A DNA stretch of 64,000 nt, taken from contig NZ_CP109583.1 in NCBI RefSeq assembly GCF_036250755.1, positions 8,612,001 to 8,676,000 on the forward strand. Direction: 5' to 3'. Position 1 is the first letter of the stretch; every line of letters begins with the position of its first letter. The notes under the pieces were generated by a model. That model did not search any database and was not told the origin of the DNA. It saw only the letters and a program-made list of their open reading frames with translations. The translations under genes were made by a program, and so were the position numbers. Origin of the DNA: Streptomyces uncialis (GTDB lineage Bacteria > Actinomycetota > Actinomycetes > Streptomycetales > Streptomycetaceae). Of this stretch, positions 9,562 to 17,898 are shown piece by piece.

Positions 9562-10314
9562 TCAGAGCAGCTGGCTGCGGCCCCATCCGCGCGACAGCCG
9601 GTACACGGCGAACACACCGAACACGGCGCCGATGGCGAGGCAGACGGCCGCCGCGCGCAGCGTCTCACCGCCGTCGCCGCTGATCGCCGACTGGATCATG
9701 GTCAGCCCCCAGTACCCGGGGGAGTAGTGCGCGACGGAGGCGGCCCACGGGGGCATCAGGGCGACCGGTGCGACGGCTCCGCCCAGCGAGCTGACGACGA
9801 TGGAACCCAGATCGGTCGCCAGGAGCAGATCACCGCGGCTGCGGACCACGGTGGCGAGCGCCGAGCCGATGGCGAGAAGGGTGAATCCCCAGACCATGAC
9901 GGCCAGCGCGATGTACCCGGGCGGGCCGGGTACCGGCAGGCCGATGATGAAGGAGCCGTACAGCAGCAGGACGAGTTGCTGGAACACCAGGACGACGAAG
10001 ATCGGCACCAGCTTGCCGATCAGCAGCTCGGTCTGGGTCGCCGGGGTCACCCGCAGCCGGTCCCAGGTACGCCACTCGCGCTCCAGCATGATCGAGTTGC
10101 CGACGATGGCGAGGGCGAAGACGGAGAACATCACCAGGGGGCCGGTGACCGCTTGCAGGGTGCTGCCGTCCAGCGCCTTCACGTACAGCGGTTTGAACAC
10201 CAGCATGAGGACCATCGGCACCAGGATGTAGCTGAGCATCTGGCCGGGGTCGCGCAGCCGCAGGATGAAGTTGTGCCGGATCAGGACGCCGCTGCGCAGC
10301 AACACATCAGACAC
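9562..10314 (-). CDS. ABC-2 type exporter, membrane subunit
   Basis: Starting at GTG 10314 (VSDVLLRSG), this is a 250-residue integral membrane protein with about six hydrophobic segments, in the ABC-2 family of drug exporters (DrrB-like). Its start overlaps the stop of the ATPase gene by 8 nt, so the two form one transporter. It is the last gene of the ACP / ligase / decarboxylase operon. This suggests it exports the cluster product or gives self-protection. The substrate is unknown. Confidence 0.88.
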   Translation of the reverse strand: MSDVLLRSGVLIRHNFILRLRDPGQMLSYILVPMVLMLVFKPLYVKALDGSTLQAVTGPLVMFSVFALAIVGNSIMLEREWRTWDRLRVTPATQTELLIGKLVPIFVVLVFQQLVLLLYGSFIIGLPVPGPPGYIALAVMVWGFTLLAIGSALATVVRSRGDLLLATDLGSIVVSSLGGAVAPVALMPPWAASVAHYSPGYWGLTMIQSAISGDGGETLRAAAVCLAIGAVFGVFAVYRLSRGWGRSQLL

Positions 10315-11140
10315 GGACCACCGCCAGCGATCTGTAGAGGTCGTCAAGGGTGGGGTGGTGCACCTCGACGCCCGCCACCGGTCGGTCGGCCCGGCTGAGC
10401 AGATCGACCAGCGCGGCGGTCGGATCGGTCGTCGGCACGCGGACCTCCTCCTCGTCCTCGAAGGTGACCCGCACCTCGCCGGGCAGCCCGTCGAGCAGTT
10501 CCGCGCTGGTACCCCGGGCGATGATCCGGCCGTCCCGGGCCACCGCGAGGGTCGCGTCGAGCTCCGTCAGTTCGGGCAGGTAGTGGGTGGTGTAGATCAC
10601 CGCGGTGCCCTCGCCGGCCCGCTCCTTGACGACGTCGAGCAGGGCTTGGCGGGTCTCCGGGTCGGCGCCCGCGGTGGGTTCGTCCATCAGCAGCAGCCGC
10701 GGCCGGTGGATCAGCGCCACCGCCGCCTGGGCGCGCCGCTGCTGGCCGCCGGAGAGCACCCCCACGGGCCGGTCGCGGAACGGCTCCAGTTGCAGCGCGG
10801 ACACCAGCAGATCGATCTCCCGCCGCAGCGCGCCGCGGCGCAGCCCCGCGAGACCCCCGAAGAGCCGCAGGTGCTCGTGCACCGTGGTGGACCGGTACAG
10901 CGCGATGCTCTGCGGGGAGACCCCGACGGTGGCCCGCGCGCGCACCGGGTCCTTGCCCCCGATGGTGACCCGGCCCCCGTCGGGCCGGATCAGCCCGGAG
11001 ACGATCTCGACGAACGTGGACTTCCCGGCGCCGTTGTGGCCGACGAGTCCGACGATCTCGCCGGCCGCCACGGACAGGGTGAAACCATTGAGGGCGGCTA
11101 CGTCGCCGTAGCGCTTGGTGAGTGCGGTCGCTTCTAACAC
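10307..11140 (-). CDS. ABC exporter ATPase with a TTA second codon
   Basis: This 277-residue ATPase has Walker A (GHNGAGKST), a signature motif (LSGGQQRRAQAAVALIHRP), Walker B (LLLMDEPTAGAD) and an H-loop (TTHYLPE), as in DrrA-type drug exporters. The start is GTG 11140, supported by GGAGAG 6 nt upstream. The second codon (11135-11137) is TTA, the leucine codon that in Streptomyces needs the developmental tRNA encoded by bldA. This would delay exporter synthesis until differentiation. It partners the following permease. Confidence 0.9.
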   Translation of the reverse strand: MLEATALTKRYGDVAALNGFTLSVAAGEIVGLVGHNGAGKSTFVEIVSGLIRPDGGRVTIGGKDPVRARATVGVSPQSIALYRSTTVHEHLRLFGGLAGLRRGALRREIDLLVSALQLEPFRDRPVGVLSGGQQRRAQAAVALIHRPRLLLMDEPTAGADPETRQALLDVVKERAGEGTAVIYTTHYLPELTELDATLAVARDGRIIARGTSAELLDGLPGEVRVTFEDEEEVRVPTTDPTAALVDLLSRADRPVAGVEVHHPTLDDLYRSLAVVRV

Positions 11141-11171
11141 CAGGGACTCTCCAGCGGGGGAACGGTCGGCA

Positions 11172-12392
11172 TCACACGAGTACTTCGGCCGGTGCCGGGT
11201 GACCGAGGAACGCCGTCGGGCTGGCGGTCAGCCCGTAGGCACCCGCCTGGTACACCACGATCAGATCGCCGACGTCCGCGTGCGGCAGTTCCACCGCGTC
11301 GCCGAGCAGGTCCAGGGGTGTGCACAGACAGCCGACGACGGTCGCCGTGCCGACGGCCGGATCGTCCGGCCGGGCTGTGGTGACAGGGTAGTTGCGCCGG
11401 ATGAACTGGCCGAGGTTGCCGGAGGCGGCGAGCTGATGGTGCATACCGCCGTCGACCACGAGGTACGTCGTGCCGCGGGATTCCTTGCGGTCCACGACCC
11501 GGGTGACGTACACACCGGCCTCGCCGACCAGATAGCGGCCGAGTTCGATGTGGACGCGCGCCTGCGGCAGCCGCGGACGCAACCGCTCCGCCAGCAGCGT
11601 CTCCAGGTTCTCCCCGACCCGTGCCAGGTCCAGGGGCCGGTCGCGGCCGAAGTAGGGGATGCCGAAACCGCCGCCGAGATTGAGGTAGCGCACGGGACCG
11701 GGGGCCGACTCCGCGAGGTCCAGCAGCAACTCGACCGTCAGCCGCTGGGTCTCGCACACCCGGTCGGCCCGCAGGTTCTGCGAGCCGGCGAAGACATGGA
11801 AGCCCTGGAAGTCCAGGTCGCCCATGTCACGCAGCAGTTCGGGGACGCGTTCGGCGTCGACGCCGAACTGCTGCGGCCCGCCGCCCATCCGCATCCCGGA
11901 ACCGTGCGCCGTGAACGGCGGGTTGACGCGCAGCGCCACCCGTGGCCGGATGCCGAGTTCCTCGCCGGCACGCCGGATACGGGCCAGTTCACGCGCCGAC
12001 TCCAGCTCGACGGTGACACCCGAGGCCACCGCCGCCGACAGTTCGGCGTCCGTCTTCCCCGGCCCCGCGAAGCTCATCCGGTGCGGCGGGACGGTGGTGT
12101 CGAGCGCGTGGCGCATCTCCCGCGCGGACGCCACGTCGAACCCGTCGACCAGCGCGCTCATATGGGCCAGCAGCGCCGGCATCGGGTTCGCCTTCACCGC
12201 GTACTTCAGCGAGATGTCCGCGGGCAGCGCCTTGCGTACCTCGGCCACCCGTTCGGTGACGAGCCTGCGGTCGTAGGCGAAGAACGGCGTGCCGCCGACG
12301 CGGGCGGCGAGCCGGTCGAGGGGGACCCCGCCGACCGCCAGTGTGCCGTCCTGCCGCTCGAACAGCGCGGGGCCGGTGCCACGGGCGCTCAC
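11172..12392 (-). CDS. PLP-dependent decarboxylase (Orn/DAP/Arg group IV fold)
   Basis: This 406-residue protein resembles diaminopimelate decarboxylase. The PLP lysine lies in SLKYAVKANPMPAL, the glycine-rich phosphate loop in YLNLGGGFGIPYFG, and the second substrate-binding half ends near the C-terminus. The GTG start overlaps the ligase stop (GTGA). The trio ACP, AMP-ligase and this type of decarboxylase resembles the set linked to exosortase A systems. It also resembles the butirosin enzymes, where BtrK decarboxylates an ACP-bound amino acid. Inference: this enzyme decarboxylates an amino acyl-ACP rather than free diaminopimelate. The chemistry on the actual substrate is unproven. Confidence 0.85.
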   Translation of the reverse strand: MSARGTGPALFERQDGTLAVGGVPLDRLAARVGGTPFFAYDRRLVTERVAEVRKALPADISLKYAVKANPMPALLAHMSALVDGFDVASAREMRHALDTTVPPHRMSFAGPGKTDAELSAAVASGVTVELESARELARIRRAGEELGIRPRVALRVNPPFTAHGSGMRMGGGPQQFGVDAERVPELLRDMGDLDFQGFHVFAGSQNLRADRVCETQRLTVELLLDLAESAPGPVRYLNLGGGFGIPYFGRDRPLDLARVGENLETLLAERLRPRLPQARVHIELGRYLVGEAGVYVTRVVDRKESRGTTYLVVDGGMHHQLAASGNLGQFIRRNYPVTTARPDDPAVGTATVVGCLCTPLDLLGDAVELPHADVGDLIVVYQAGAYGLTASPTAFLGHPAPAEVLV

Positions 12393-13954
12393 GCGGTCGC
12401 CATCCGGCGGGTCTCGACGCGGTCGAACTTGCCGTTGGGCGACATCGGGAACCGTTCCAGGAAGACCACACGCCGGGGCAGCATGTAACGCGGCACACGT
12501 GCCTCCATAGCGGTACGCAGCGCGGATTCCGTGGTGTCACCGGTGACGGCCAGGACGGTGTGCTGGCCCAGCCGTTCGTCCGGGACGCCGAAGGCGATCG
12601 CGGCGCCGACCAGCCCGGTGGCGTAGGCCGCCTCCTCGATCTCGGTCGGGCTCACCCGGTAGCCGGAGGTCTTGATCATGTCGTCGTCCCGTCCGACGAA
12701 GTACAGGAAGCCCGCCTCGTCGCGATAGGCGCGGTCCCCGGACCACACCGCCAGCTCCGTACGCGCGGCACCGGTGGCGCCGGGCGCCGGACGGAACCGC
12801 TCCGCGGTGCGCTCGGGGTCGTTCCAGTAGCCCTGCGCCACCAGCGCGCCCCGCTGGACGATCTCCCCGTGCTCGAAGGGCTCGCACGGGGTACCGTCCG
12901 GACGGACCACGGACACCTCGGCGTTGGGAACCGCCTTGCCGATCGAGTCGGGCCGCCGGTCCGCCTCGGCCGGGTCGAGATACGTGGCCCGGAACGCCTC
13001 GGTCAGTCCGTACATGAGATAGGGGCGGGCGGCGGGGAACAGCTCACGCAGCCTGGCCAGGGTGGACCGCGGCAGGCGCCCGCCCGTGTTGGTGTAGTAC
13101 CGCAGCCGCGCGGTCGCCTCGCTCGGCCACCGGCAGCCGGTCAGCTGCATCCACAGCGGCGGGATGCCGGTGATCCCGGTGACGCCGTGCCGGGCGCACA
13201 GCCGCACCAGCTCCACGGGCAGCAGATAGTTCGTCAGCACCACATGGGCGCCCGCGTGCAGCGCGGTGGTGAGCTGGCTGAAGCCGGCGTCGAAGCTGAG
13301 GGGCAGCGCGGCGAGGATCACATCGTCCGGCGTGTGCCCGAGGTAGGTGGCCACGCTCTCCGCCCCGGCGAGCAGATTGCGGTGGCTGAGGACGACGCCC
13401 TTGGGGGAGCCGGTGCTGCCGGAGGTGTACAGGATGGCCGCGAGGCCGGTGTCGATGACCGGTGGCAGCGGCTCACCGCCGTCCGGGGCGCTCAGCGCCT
13501 CCCACTCGACGTTCCGCCACGGCCCGTCGTCCGTGCCGGGCGCCCCGCCGACGAGGACGACATGCCCGACCGTCGGCGAACCGGCGAGCCCCGCCCGTAC
13601 GATCCCGTACCGCTCGGCCGTGGTGATCACGGTGCTCGCGGCGCAGTCGTCGACGATGTGCCCGATCTGGGGGGCCTTGCAGACGGGGTTCACCGGGACG
13701 AGGACCGCACCTGCCGCGAAGACCGCGAGCATGGCGACGACGGTCTCGATCCGCTTCTCCATGTAGACGGCGACGCGGTCGCCGTGCCGCACGCCCAGGC
13801 CGCTCAGTCCGGCCGCGGCCTGCGACACCCGGCGGCGCAGTTCGGCGTAGTCGATCGTGGTGTCCTGGAACGTGACGGCGGGCCGGTCGGGAGCGCCCCG
13901 CAGGGCCAGCCCGTCGACGCTCGTCACCAGGGTGGCGCCGGCGGCCTCACTCAT
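12389..13954 (-). CDS. AMP-forming acyl/aminoacyl-ACP ligase
   Basis: This 521-residue ANL-superfamily enzyme has the P-loop ILYTSGSTGSPKG, the A4/A5-type segments LPLSFDAGFSQLTTAL and YLMYGLTEAF, the hinge region WSGDRAYRDEAGFLYFVGRDDDMIKTSGYRV, and the C-terminal catalytic lysine in SPNGKFDRVE. It starts at an ATG that overlaps the ACP stop by 8 nt and ends overlapping the decarboxylase start. It most likely loads a carboxylic or amino acid onto the adjacent ACP. The SFDxGFxQL segment is like that of the exosortase-associated ligases. Confidence 0.87.
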   Translation of the reverse strand: MSEAAGATLVTSVDGLALRGAPDRPAVTFQDTTIDYAELRRRVSQAAAGLSGLGVRHGDRVAVYMEKRIETVVAMLAVFAAGAVLVPVNPVCKAPQIGHIVDDCAASTVITTAERYGIVRAGLAGSPTVGHVVLVGGAPGTDDGPWRNVEWEALSAPDGGEPLPPVIDTGLAAILYTSGSTGSPKGVVLSHRNLLAGAESVATYLGHTPDDVILAALPLSFDAGFSQLTTALHAGAHVVLTNYLLPVELVRLCARHGVTGITGIPPLWMQLTGCRWPSEATARLRYYTNTGGRLPRSTLARLRELFPAARPYLMYGLTEAFRATYLDPAEADRRPDSIGKAVPNAEVSVVRPDGTPCEPFEHGEIVQRGALVAQGYWNDPERTAERFRPAPGATGAARTELAVWSGDRAYRDEAGFLYFVGRDDDMIKTSGYRVSPTEIEEAAYATGLVGAAIAFGVPDERLGQHTVLAVTGDTTESALRTAMEARVPRYMLPRRVVFLERFPMSPNGKFDRVETRRMATA

Positions 13955-14207
13955 CGCCGTGCTGGACCTCGGACACCATCCGCCACAGGGAACCGACCGT
14001 GGAGAAGGTCTCCTGGTCGAGGGCGTCGTCGGGGAACTCCAGACCGTAGCCCTCCTCCAGGGCGGCCAGCAGCTGCACCACACCCATGGAGTCGAGGCCC
14101 AGCGCCGCCAGTTCCTGCGACGCGTCGAGCTCACCGGCCCCGGCGTACGGAAGGTACGCCCTGACGATGTCCTGGAACCGCCGAGGTATCACTACTGACG
14201 CGGGCAT
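13947..14207 (-). CDS. Discrete acyl carrier protein
   Basis: This 86-residue acidic carrier protein has the 4'-phosphopantetheine serine in LAALGLDSMGVVQLLAALEE (about residue 40). An ATG at 14207 with AGAGGTGA 6 nt upstream sets the start. It is the first gene of the leftward ACP-ligase-decarboxylase-ATPase-permease operon. It sits about 75 nt after a predicted SARP-dependent promoter. It should carry the substrate for the ligase and decarboxylase and be activated by the nearby phosphopantetheinyl transferase. Confidence 0.9.
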   Translation of the reverse strand: MPASVVIPRRFQDIVRAYLPYAGAGELDASQELAALGLDSMGVVQLLAALEEGYGLEFPDDALDQETFSTVGSLWRMVSEVQHGDE

Positions 14208-14288
14208 GGATGTCACCTCTGGGAGAGATCGGTTCCGACCGGGGGCGGGGCGGCGGACGGGACCTCCCGCCCACCACCGCACTGAGGA

Positions 14289-14333
14289 AAGGTAGAGCTC
14301 CGCTCTTTCGGCGTTCTACCGCCGCTCTATCGC
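14289..14333 (-). promoter_or_regulatory. SARP-type operator plus -10 box for the ACP operon
   Basis: Read on the minus strand, three tandem 11-bp units lie at 14333-14323 (GCGATAGAGCG), 14322-14312 (GCGGTAGAACG) and 14311-14301 (CCGAAAGAGCG). The heptamers GATAGAG, GGTAGAA and GAAAGAG repeat every 11 bp. Exactly 8 nt separate the last heptamer from TACCTT (14294-14289), a TANNNT -10 box. Known SARP operators have direct heptamer repeats at 11-bp spacing placed 8 bp before the -10. The SARP gene at 24030 is the obvious candidate to bind here. Confidence 0.65.
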
Positions 14334-14501
14334 GCACGGAACACAGGAAGTGTCCGTTTCCTGGCCATTCCATAGGTTTTCGCGGGGTCGGGGCGGCGGG
14401 GCACACGACAGGGCGGCGATGGCCGGTCCGCGCAGTATGGCCCCGAGCCCGCGCGGTGCGTCAACGGACGGGCCGTAGCCGCGGGAAGAGGGGAGACCAC
14501 G

Positions 14502-15518
14502 GTGACGTCGGCGAGTGTGCACACGCGGTTCGGTCCGCCATCGGTACGGGACGAGCAGGTGATCGGTGTCTACTGCCACACCGTGCGGCAAGGGGGCCTG
14601 GACTCCGTCCAGTCGGCGGCGGACGACCTCGGCATGGATGTACGGGACGCGGGAGCCGCCGCCGCGTCCATGGTCGAACTGGGGCTGCTCAGGGCCGACC
14701 CGGCGGGCGGCGGACGGCTGGTGCCCGTCGATCCCCGCCGCGCCTCGGCACTGCTCATCTCGCCCATCGAGCGGGAGATCTACGCCCGGCGGGACTTCAT
14801 CGACCAGCTGCGCGACCGGCTCGACCACATGGCCCCACCGCTGCCGCGGACCGCCCAGCTGCCCGTCGGCTCCATCGACCAGCTCTTCGGGCCCGCGGAG
14901 ATCCGCGGACTGCTGGGGCACCTGGCCGAGACCTGCCGACGGGAGGTCCTGGTGCTGCGCTCCCCGCACCAGGACGGCGACCCGCTGGACGACTTCCTGG
15001 AGGGCTGCGCCCCACTGACCCGCCGCGGGGTCGTCGTACGCGCGCTGTGCGCACACCGCAGCCGGGCCGACTTCGCCTCGCGGGCCAGGGCCGCCCGCCA
15101 GATCGAGGCCGGTGTCGAGCTGCGCACGGTGACCCGGCTGTCGCAGACCGCCGTGGTGTTCGACCGGGGACTGGCCCTCGTGTTCGGCGAGACGGAGGAC
15201 GGCGACCCCGTCGCCTGGCGGGTCCACGAGGACAACGTGGTCCGCTTCCTCGGCGAACTCCTGGACCAGCTGTGGGACGGCGCGGCACCCTTCGTCCCCG
15301 GCGGACCCGGCTACGCCGAGGTGACCGACGACCTCCAGCAGGACATCGCGAGGCTCATGGCCCAGGGCCACACCGACGAGGTCGTCGCCCGCAAACTCGG
15401 TATGTCCGTCCGCACCTGCCGCCGCCATATCGCCGCCCTGCTGCGCACGCTCGACTCCACCAGCCGCTTCCAGGCCGGTGCCCGCGCCGCCCGCCGGCTG
15501 ACCATCGAGGAGGGCTGA
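14502..15518 (+). CDS. LuxR-type regulator with a TrmB-like sensor region
   Basis: This 338-residue protein starts at a GTG. Its N-terminal part resembles a winged-helix domain (residues about 15-60). It is followed by a phospholipase-D-like/TrmB-like sensor region (EVLVLRSPHQDGD...VVFDRGLALVFGE) and a C-terminal LuxR helix-turn-helix (IARLMAQGHTDEVVARKLGMSVRTCRRHIAALL). It is divergent from the ACP operon and only 6 nt before the phosphopantetheinyl transferase gene. It probably regulates the cluster locally. No effector can be deduced. Confidence 0.82.
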   Translation: MTSASVHTRFGPPSVRDEQVIGVYCHTVRQGGLDSVQSAADDLGMDVRDAGAAAASMVELGLLRADPAGGGRLVPVDPRRASALLISPIEREIYARRDFIDQLRDRLDHMAPPLPRTAQLPVGSIDQLFGPAEIRGLLGHLAETCRREVLVLRSPHQDGDPLDDFLEGCAPLTRRGVVVRALCAHRSRADFASRARAARQIEAGVELRTVTRLSQTAVVFDRGLALVFGETEDGDPVAWRVHEDNVVRFLGELLDQLWDGAAPFVPGGPGYAEVTDDLQQDIARLMAQGHTDEVVARKLGMSVRTCRRHIAALLRTLDSTSRFQAGARAARRLTIEEG

Positions 15519-15524
15519 CCCGCC

Positions 15525-16358
15525 ATGGACGACGGCCGACCCTCCGGCGCGGCGGCTCAGGGCGACGGACACGCCCCCCGCCCCGAGGACACCGCGACCC
15601 CGGTCGGCCCCGGGGACGCGACCCCGGACGGCCCCGCCGCGCGACGGTCCCGGGCCGTGGTGCGGATATGGGTGCTGGACGCGGACACCGCCCACCCGGC
15701 CGCCGAACGCCGGCTGTCCCCGTCCGAGCTGGCACGGGCGCGGGAGCCCGCCATGCGACGGGTCCGGCCGACGTACGTCACCTCCCGCGCGCTCCAGCGG
15801 ACCCTGGGGGCCCGGTACCTGGGCACGCCCGCCGAGCACACCGACATCAGCCGCACCTGCTTCCACTGCCGTGACGACGGGCACGGCAAACCGTGGTTCC
15901 CGGCCGCGCCGGAGCTCGACTTCTCCGTCTCCCACACCGCCGGACTCGTCGTACTGGCGGCGTCGACCGACACCAGGGTCGGGGTCGACGTGGAGGCCGG
16001 TGACCGCACCATCGAGACGGGCGGGATGACCCGGCTGCTCGCCTCGGACTCCGAACGGCGGCACCTTCCCGCGACCGGCGGGGACACCCTGCGCCGCGCG
16101 CTGCTGCGGCTGTGGGCCCGCAAGGAGGCGACGCTCAAACTGACCGGCCACGGACTGCTCCATGTCCCCTTCCGTGAACTGTCGGTGGACGGCCGGACCG
16201 CCCGGATCGGGACCCCGCCGGTCAACTGGCCGACCCGGCCCATCCACCTCGCGGACCTGTCCCTGGAGCACGGATACGCGGCGGCGCTCGCCACCACCCG
16301 GGCCCGGCCGGAGATCACCGTCATCCCCCTGGCCCAGGTGGCGGACCTCTCCTGGTGA
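15525..16358 (+). CDS. Sfp-type 4'-phosphopantetheinyl transferase
   Basis: The 277-residue frame from ATG 15525 has a strong RBS (GAGGAGGGC), but its first 45 residues are low complexity, so a shorter start near GTG 15660 is possible. The family motifs are present: FSVSHTAGLVVLA, GVDVEAGD (metal-binding Asp/Glu) and LWARKEATLKLTGHGL. It converts apo-carrier proteins to holo form using CoA. Likely targets are the two free ACPs and the PKS ACP in this cluster. It is operonic with the LuxR regulator and converges with the next gene. Confidence 0.92.
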   Translation: MDDGRPSGAAAQGDGHAPRPEDTATPVGPGDATPDGPAARRSRAVVRIWVLDADTAHPAAERRLSPSELARAREPAMRRVRPTYVTSRALQRTLGARYLGTPAEHTDISRTCFHCRDDGHGKPWFPAAPELDFSVSHTAGLVVLAASTDTRVGVDVEAGDRTIETGGMTRLLASDSERRHLPATGGDTLRRALLRLWARKEATLKLTGHGLLHVPFRELSVDGRTARIGTPPVNWPTRPIHLADLSLEHGYAAALATTRARPEITVIPLAQVADLSW

Positions 16359-16388
16359 CCTCATGACAGGCCGTCCGGGTCCGGCCCG

Positions 16389-17768
16389 CTACCGGCCGCC
16401 CCGGGCCGACCGTTCCATCGACCGCAGCAACTCCTCCATGGTGTCGGGCGCCAGCAGCGTGGTGTCCGCGGTGAGGGAGAGGTCCAGCGCGCCCGGCGCG
16501 TCGATCACATGGAGCGCGAGCGTCACACCGCCCTGCCGGTCCGAGGGAACGCTCCACGTCAGCGACCCCTCGGGCGCCGGGACACCCGGGGCGTCCGCGC
16601 CGCCCCCCGGACCCGGTTCGCCGTCGTCCGCGGCGGGCCCGGCCACCCGGGCCGCCTCACCGCGCCGGTCGTTGTACCAGCAGGTGGTGTCCGCGGCCGG
16701 GGCGCCCCGGAGCTGTTCGGTGAGCCGGTCCTTGTCGTAGTACGCGAAGCGGTACGTGTTGACCGACGCCTTCCAGACCCGGGGCGTCAGCGCCTCGATC
16801 GGGCCGCGGCAGTCGGGCAGGTACAGCACGCCCTCCAGCGCCACCGGCGCCACCACATCCGCGAGACCGGGCACGAAACGGTTGCTCACCATGACCTGGA
16901 ACGCGAAGTCGGACCGGTCCGCCGAACGCGCCGCCGCCGAGCACGCCGCCGCGAGCAGCACCGTCGAGGAGGTCGTCCCGAGCCGCGACGCGGTGGCGGC
17001 CACCGCGCCGTCGAGCCCGGGACAGCGCAGCACCGCGGACCGGTAGCGCGGCCCCCGCGCCGAGGCCGCGGCGGGCGCGCCGTAGAGATGGGCCGGTGTC
17101 CGGGCGAGATTGCCGAGGATGAAGGAACGGGCCGACTCGTCACGCCGCAGCGCGGCCCGGCCGCGCTGGAACGCCGCCTCGTCCAGCGGGCCGCACATCG
17201 CGCGTCCCGCGCGCAGCTTCCCGGGATCGGCCCCGGCCACCAGGCTCGTCATATCGGCCCGGAGCCGGGGCAGCGCCCAACCGTCCACCGCCGTGTGCGA
17301 CAGGGTCATCACCGCGTACCGGACCAGACCTCCCCGGGTGACCAGGCCCACACGGAAGGGCCAGTCCCGGGCGGGGTCGAAACGCTGCCCGCACAGCCTG
17401 CGGTGCAGCGCCTCCGCGACGGCCAGGGTGTCCGTCCCGTCCGCCGCGATCAGCCCGACCTCCAGTTCGCCTTCGGTGCGGAGCTCCTGCGTATAGGTCC
17501 CCTCGGGGGTCTCGTGCATCAGGGTGCGCAACGAGTCATGGACGTACATCAGCCCGCGGACCGCTTCCAGCGCCGCCTCGACCGTGAGTCCGGGCTCGAC
17601 CAGGCCGCCCCAGTCGACGTTGAACTGATGGTCGTCGGGCTCCAGGGCGCGCAGCGCGCGTCTGATGGCGGTCTGCCCCCAGGTCGCTGGGCCACGACCG
17701 CCGACGGGCCCCGTGAAGGGGACCGTCACCCGCCGTTCCATGGGCTGGTGCGTGACGACGGAAGACAT
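16389..17768 (-). CDS. Stand-alone condensation-domain-like protein
   Basis: This 459-residue protein starts at ATG 17768 with CGGAG upstream. It resembles an NRPS condensation domain: a core motif at LSHTAVDGWAL (HHxxxDG with the first His changed to Ser but the catalytic second His, Asp and Gly kept) and a latch region near VMVSNRFVPGLADVVAPVALEGVLY. No carrier or adenylation domain is attached. It may join intermediates from two free carrier proteins, or transfer an acyl group to a soluble amine. It lies downstream of the HAD and glycosyltransferase-like genes on the same strand, after a 130-bp gap. Confidence 0.72.
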   Translation of the reverse strand: MSSVVTHQPMERRVTVPFTGPVGGRGPATWGQTAIRRALRALEPDDHQFNVDWGGLVEPGLTVEAALEAVRGLMYVHDSLRTLMHETPEGTYTQELRTEGELEVGLIAADGTDTLAVAEALHRRLCGQRFDPARDWPFRVGLVTRGGLVRYAVMTLSHTAVDGWALPRLRADMTSLVAGADPGKLRAGRAMCGPLDEAAFQRGRAALRRDESARSFILGNLARTPAHLYGAPAAASARGPRYRSAVLRCPGLDGAVAATASRLGTTSSTVLLAAACSAAARSADRSDFAFQVMVSNRFVPGLADVVAPVALEGVLYLPDCRGPIEALTPRVWKASVNTYRFAYYDKDRLTEQLRGAPAADTTCWYNDRRGEAARVAGPAADDGEPGPGGGADAPGVPAPEGSLTWSVPSDRQGGVTLALHVIDAPGALDLSLTADTTLLAPDTMEELLRSMERSARGGR

Positions 17769-17898
17769 CGGAGTACTCCGTTTCCGCTGGGATCTGCCGG
17801 GATCTTCCCCGCACCGAGGTGCCGGGAGCCCCACGAACGGGCCGTACGGGGATCGTCGCCGTCCGGGCCGCGCACGGCCCGTACGGCGACGGGGCCGG

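Noticed and set aside
17781..17810. GGGATCT repeated before the condensation-like gene as a second SARP site.
   Set aside because: Only two copies at 10-bp spacing and no matching -10 box at the right distance.
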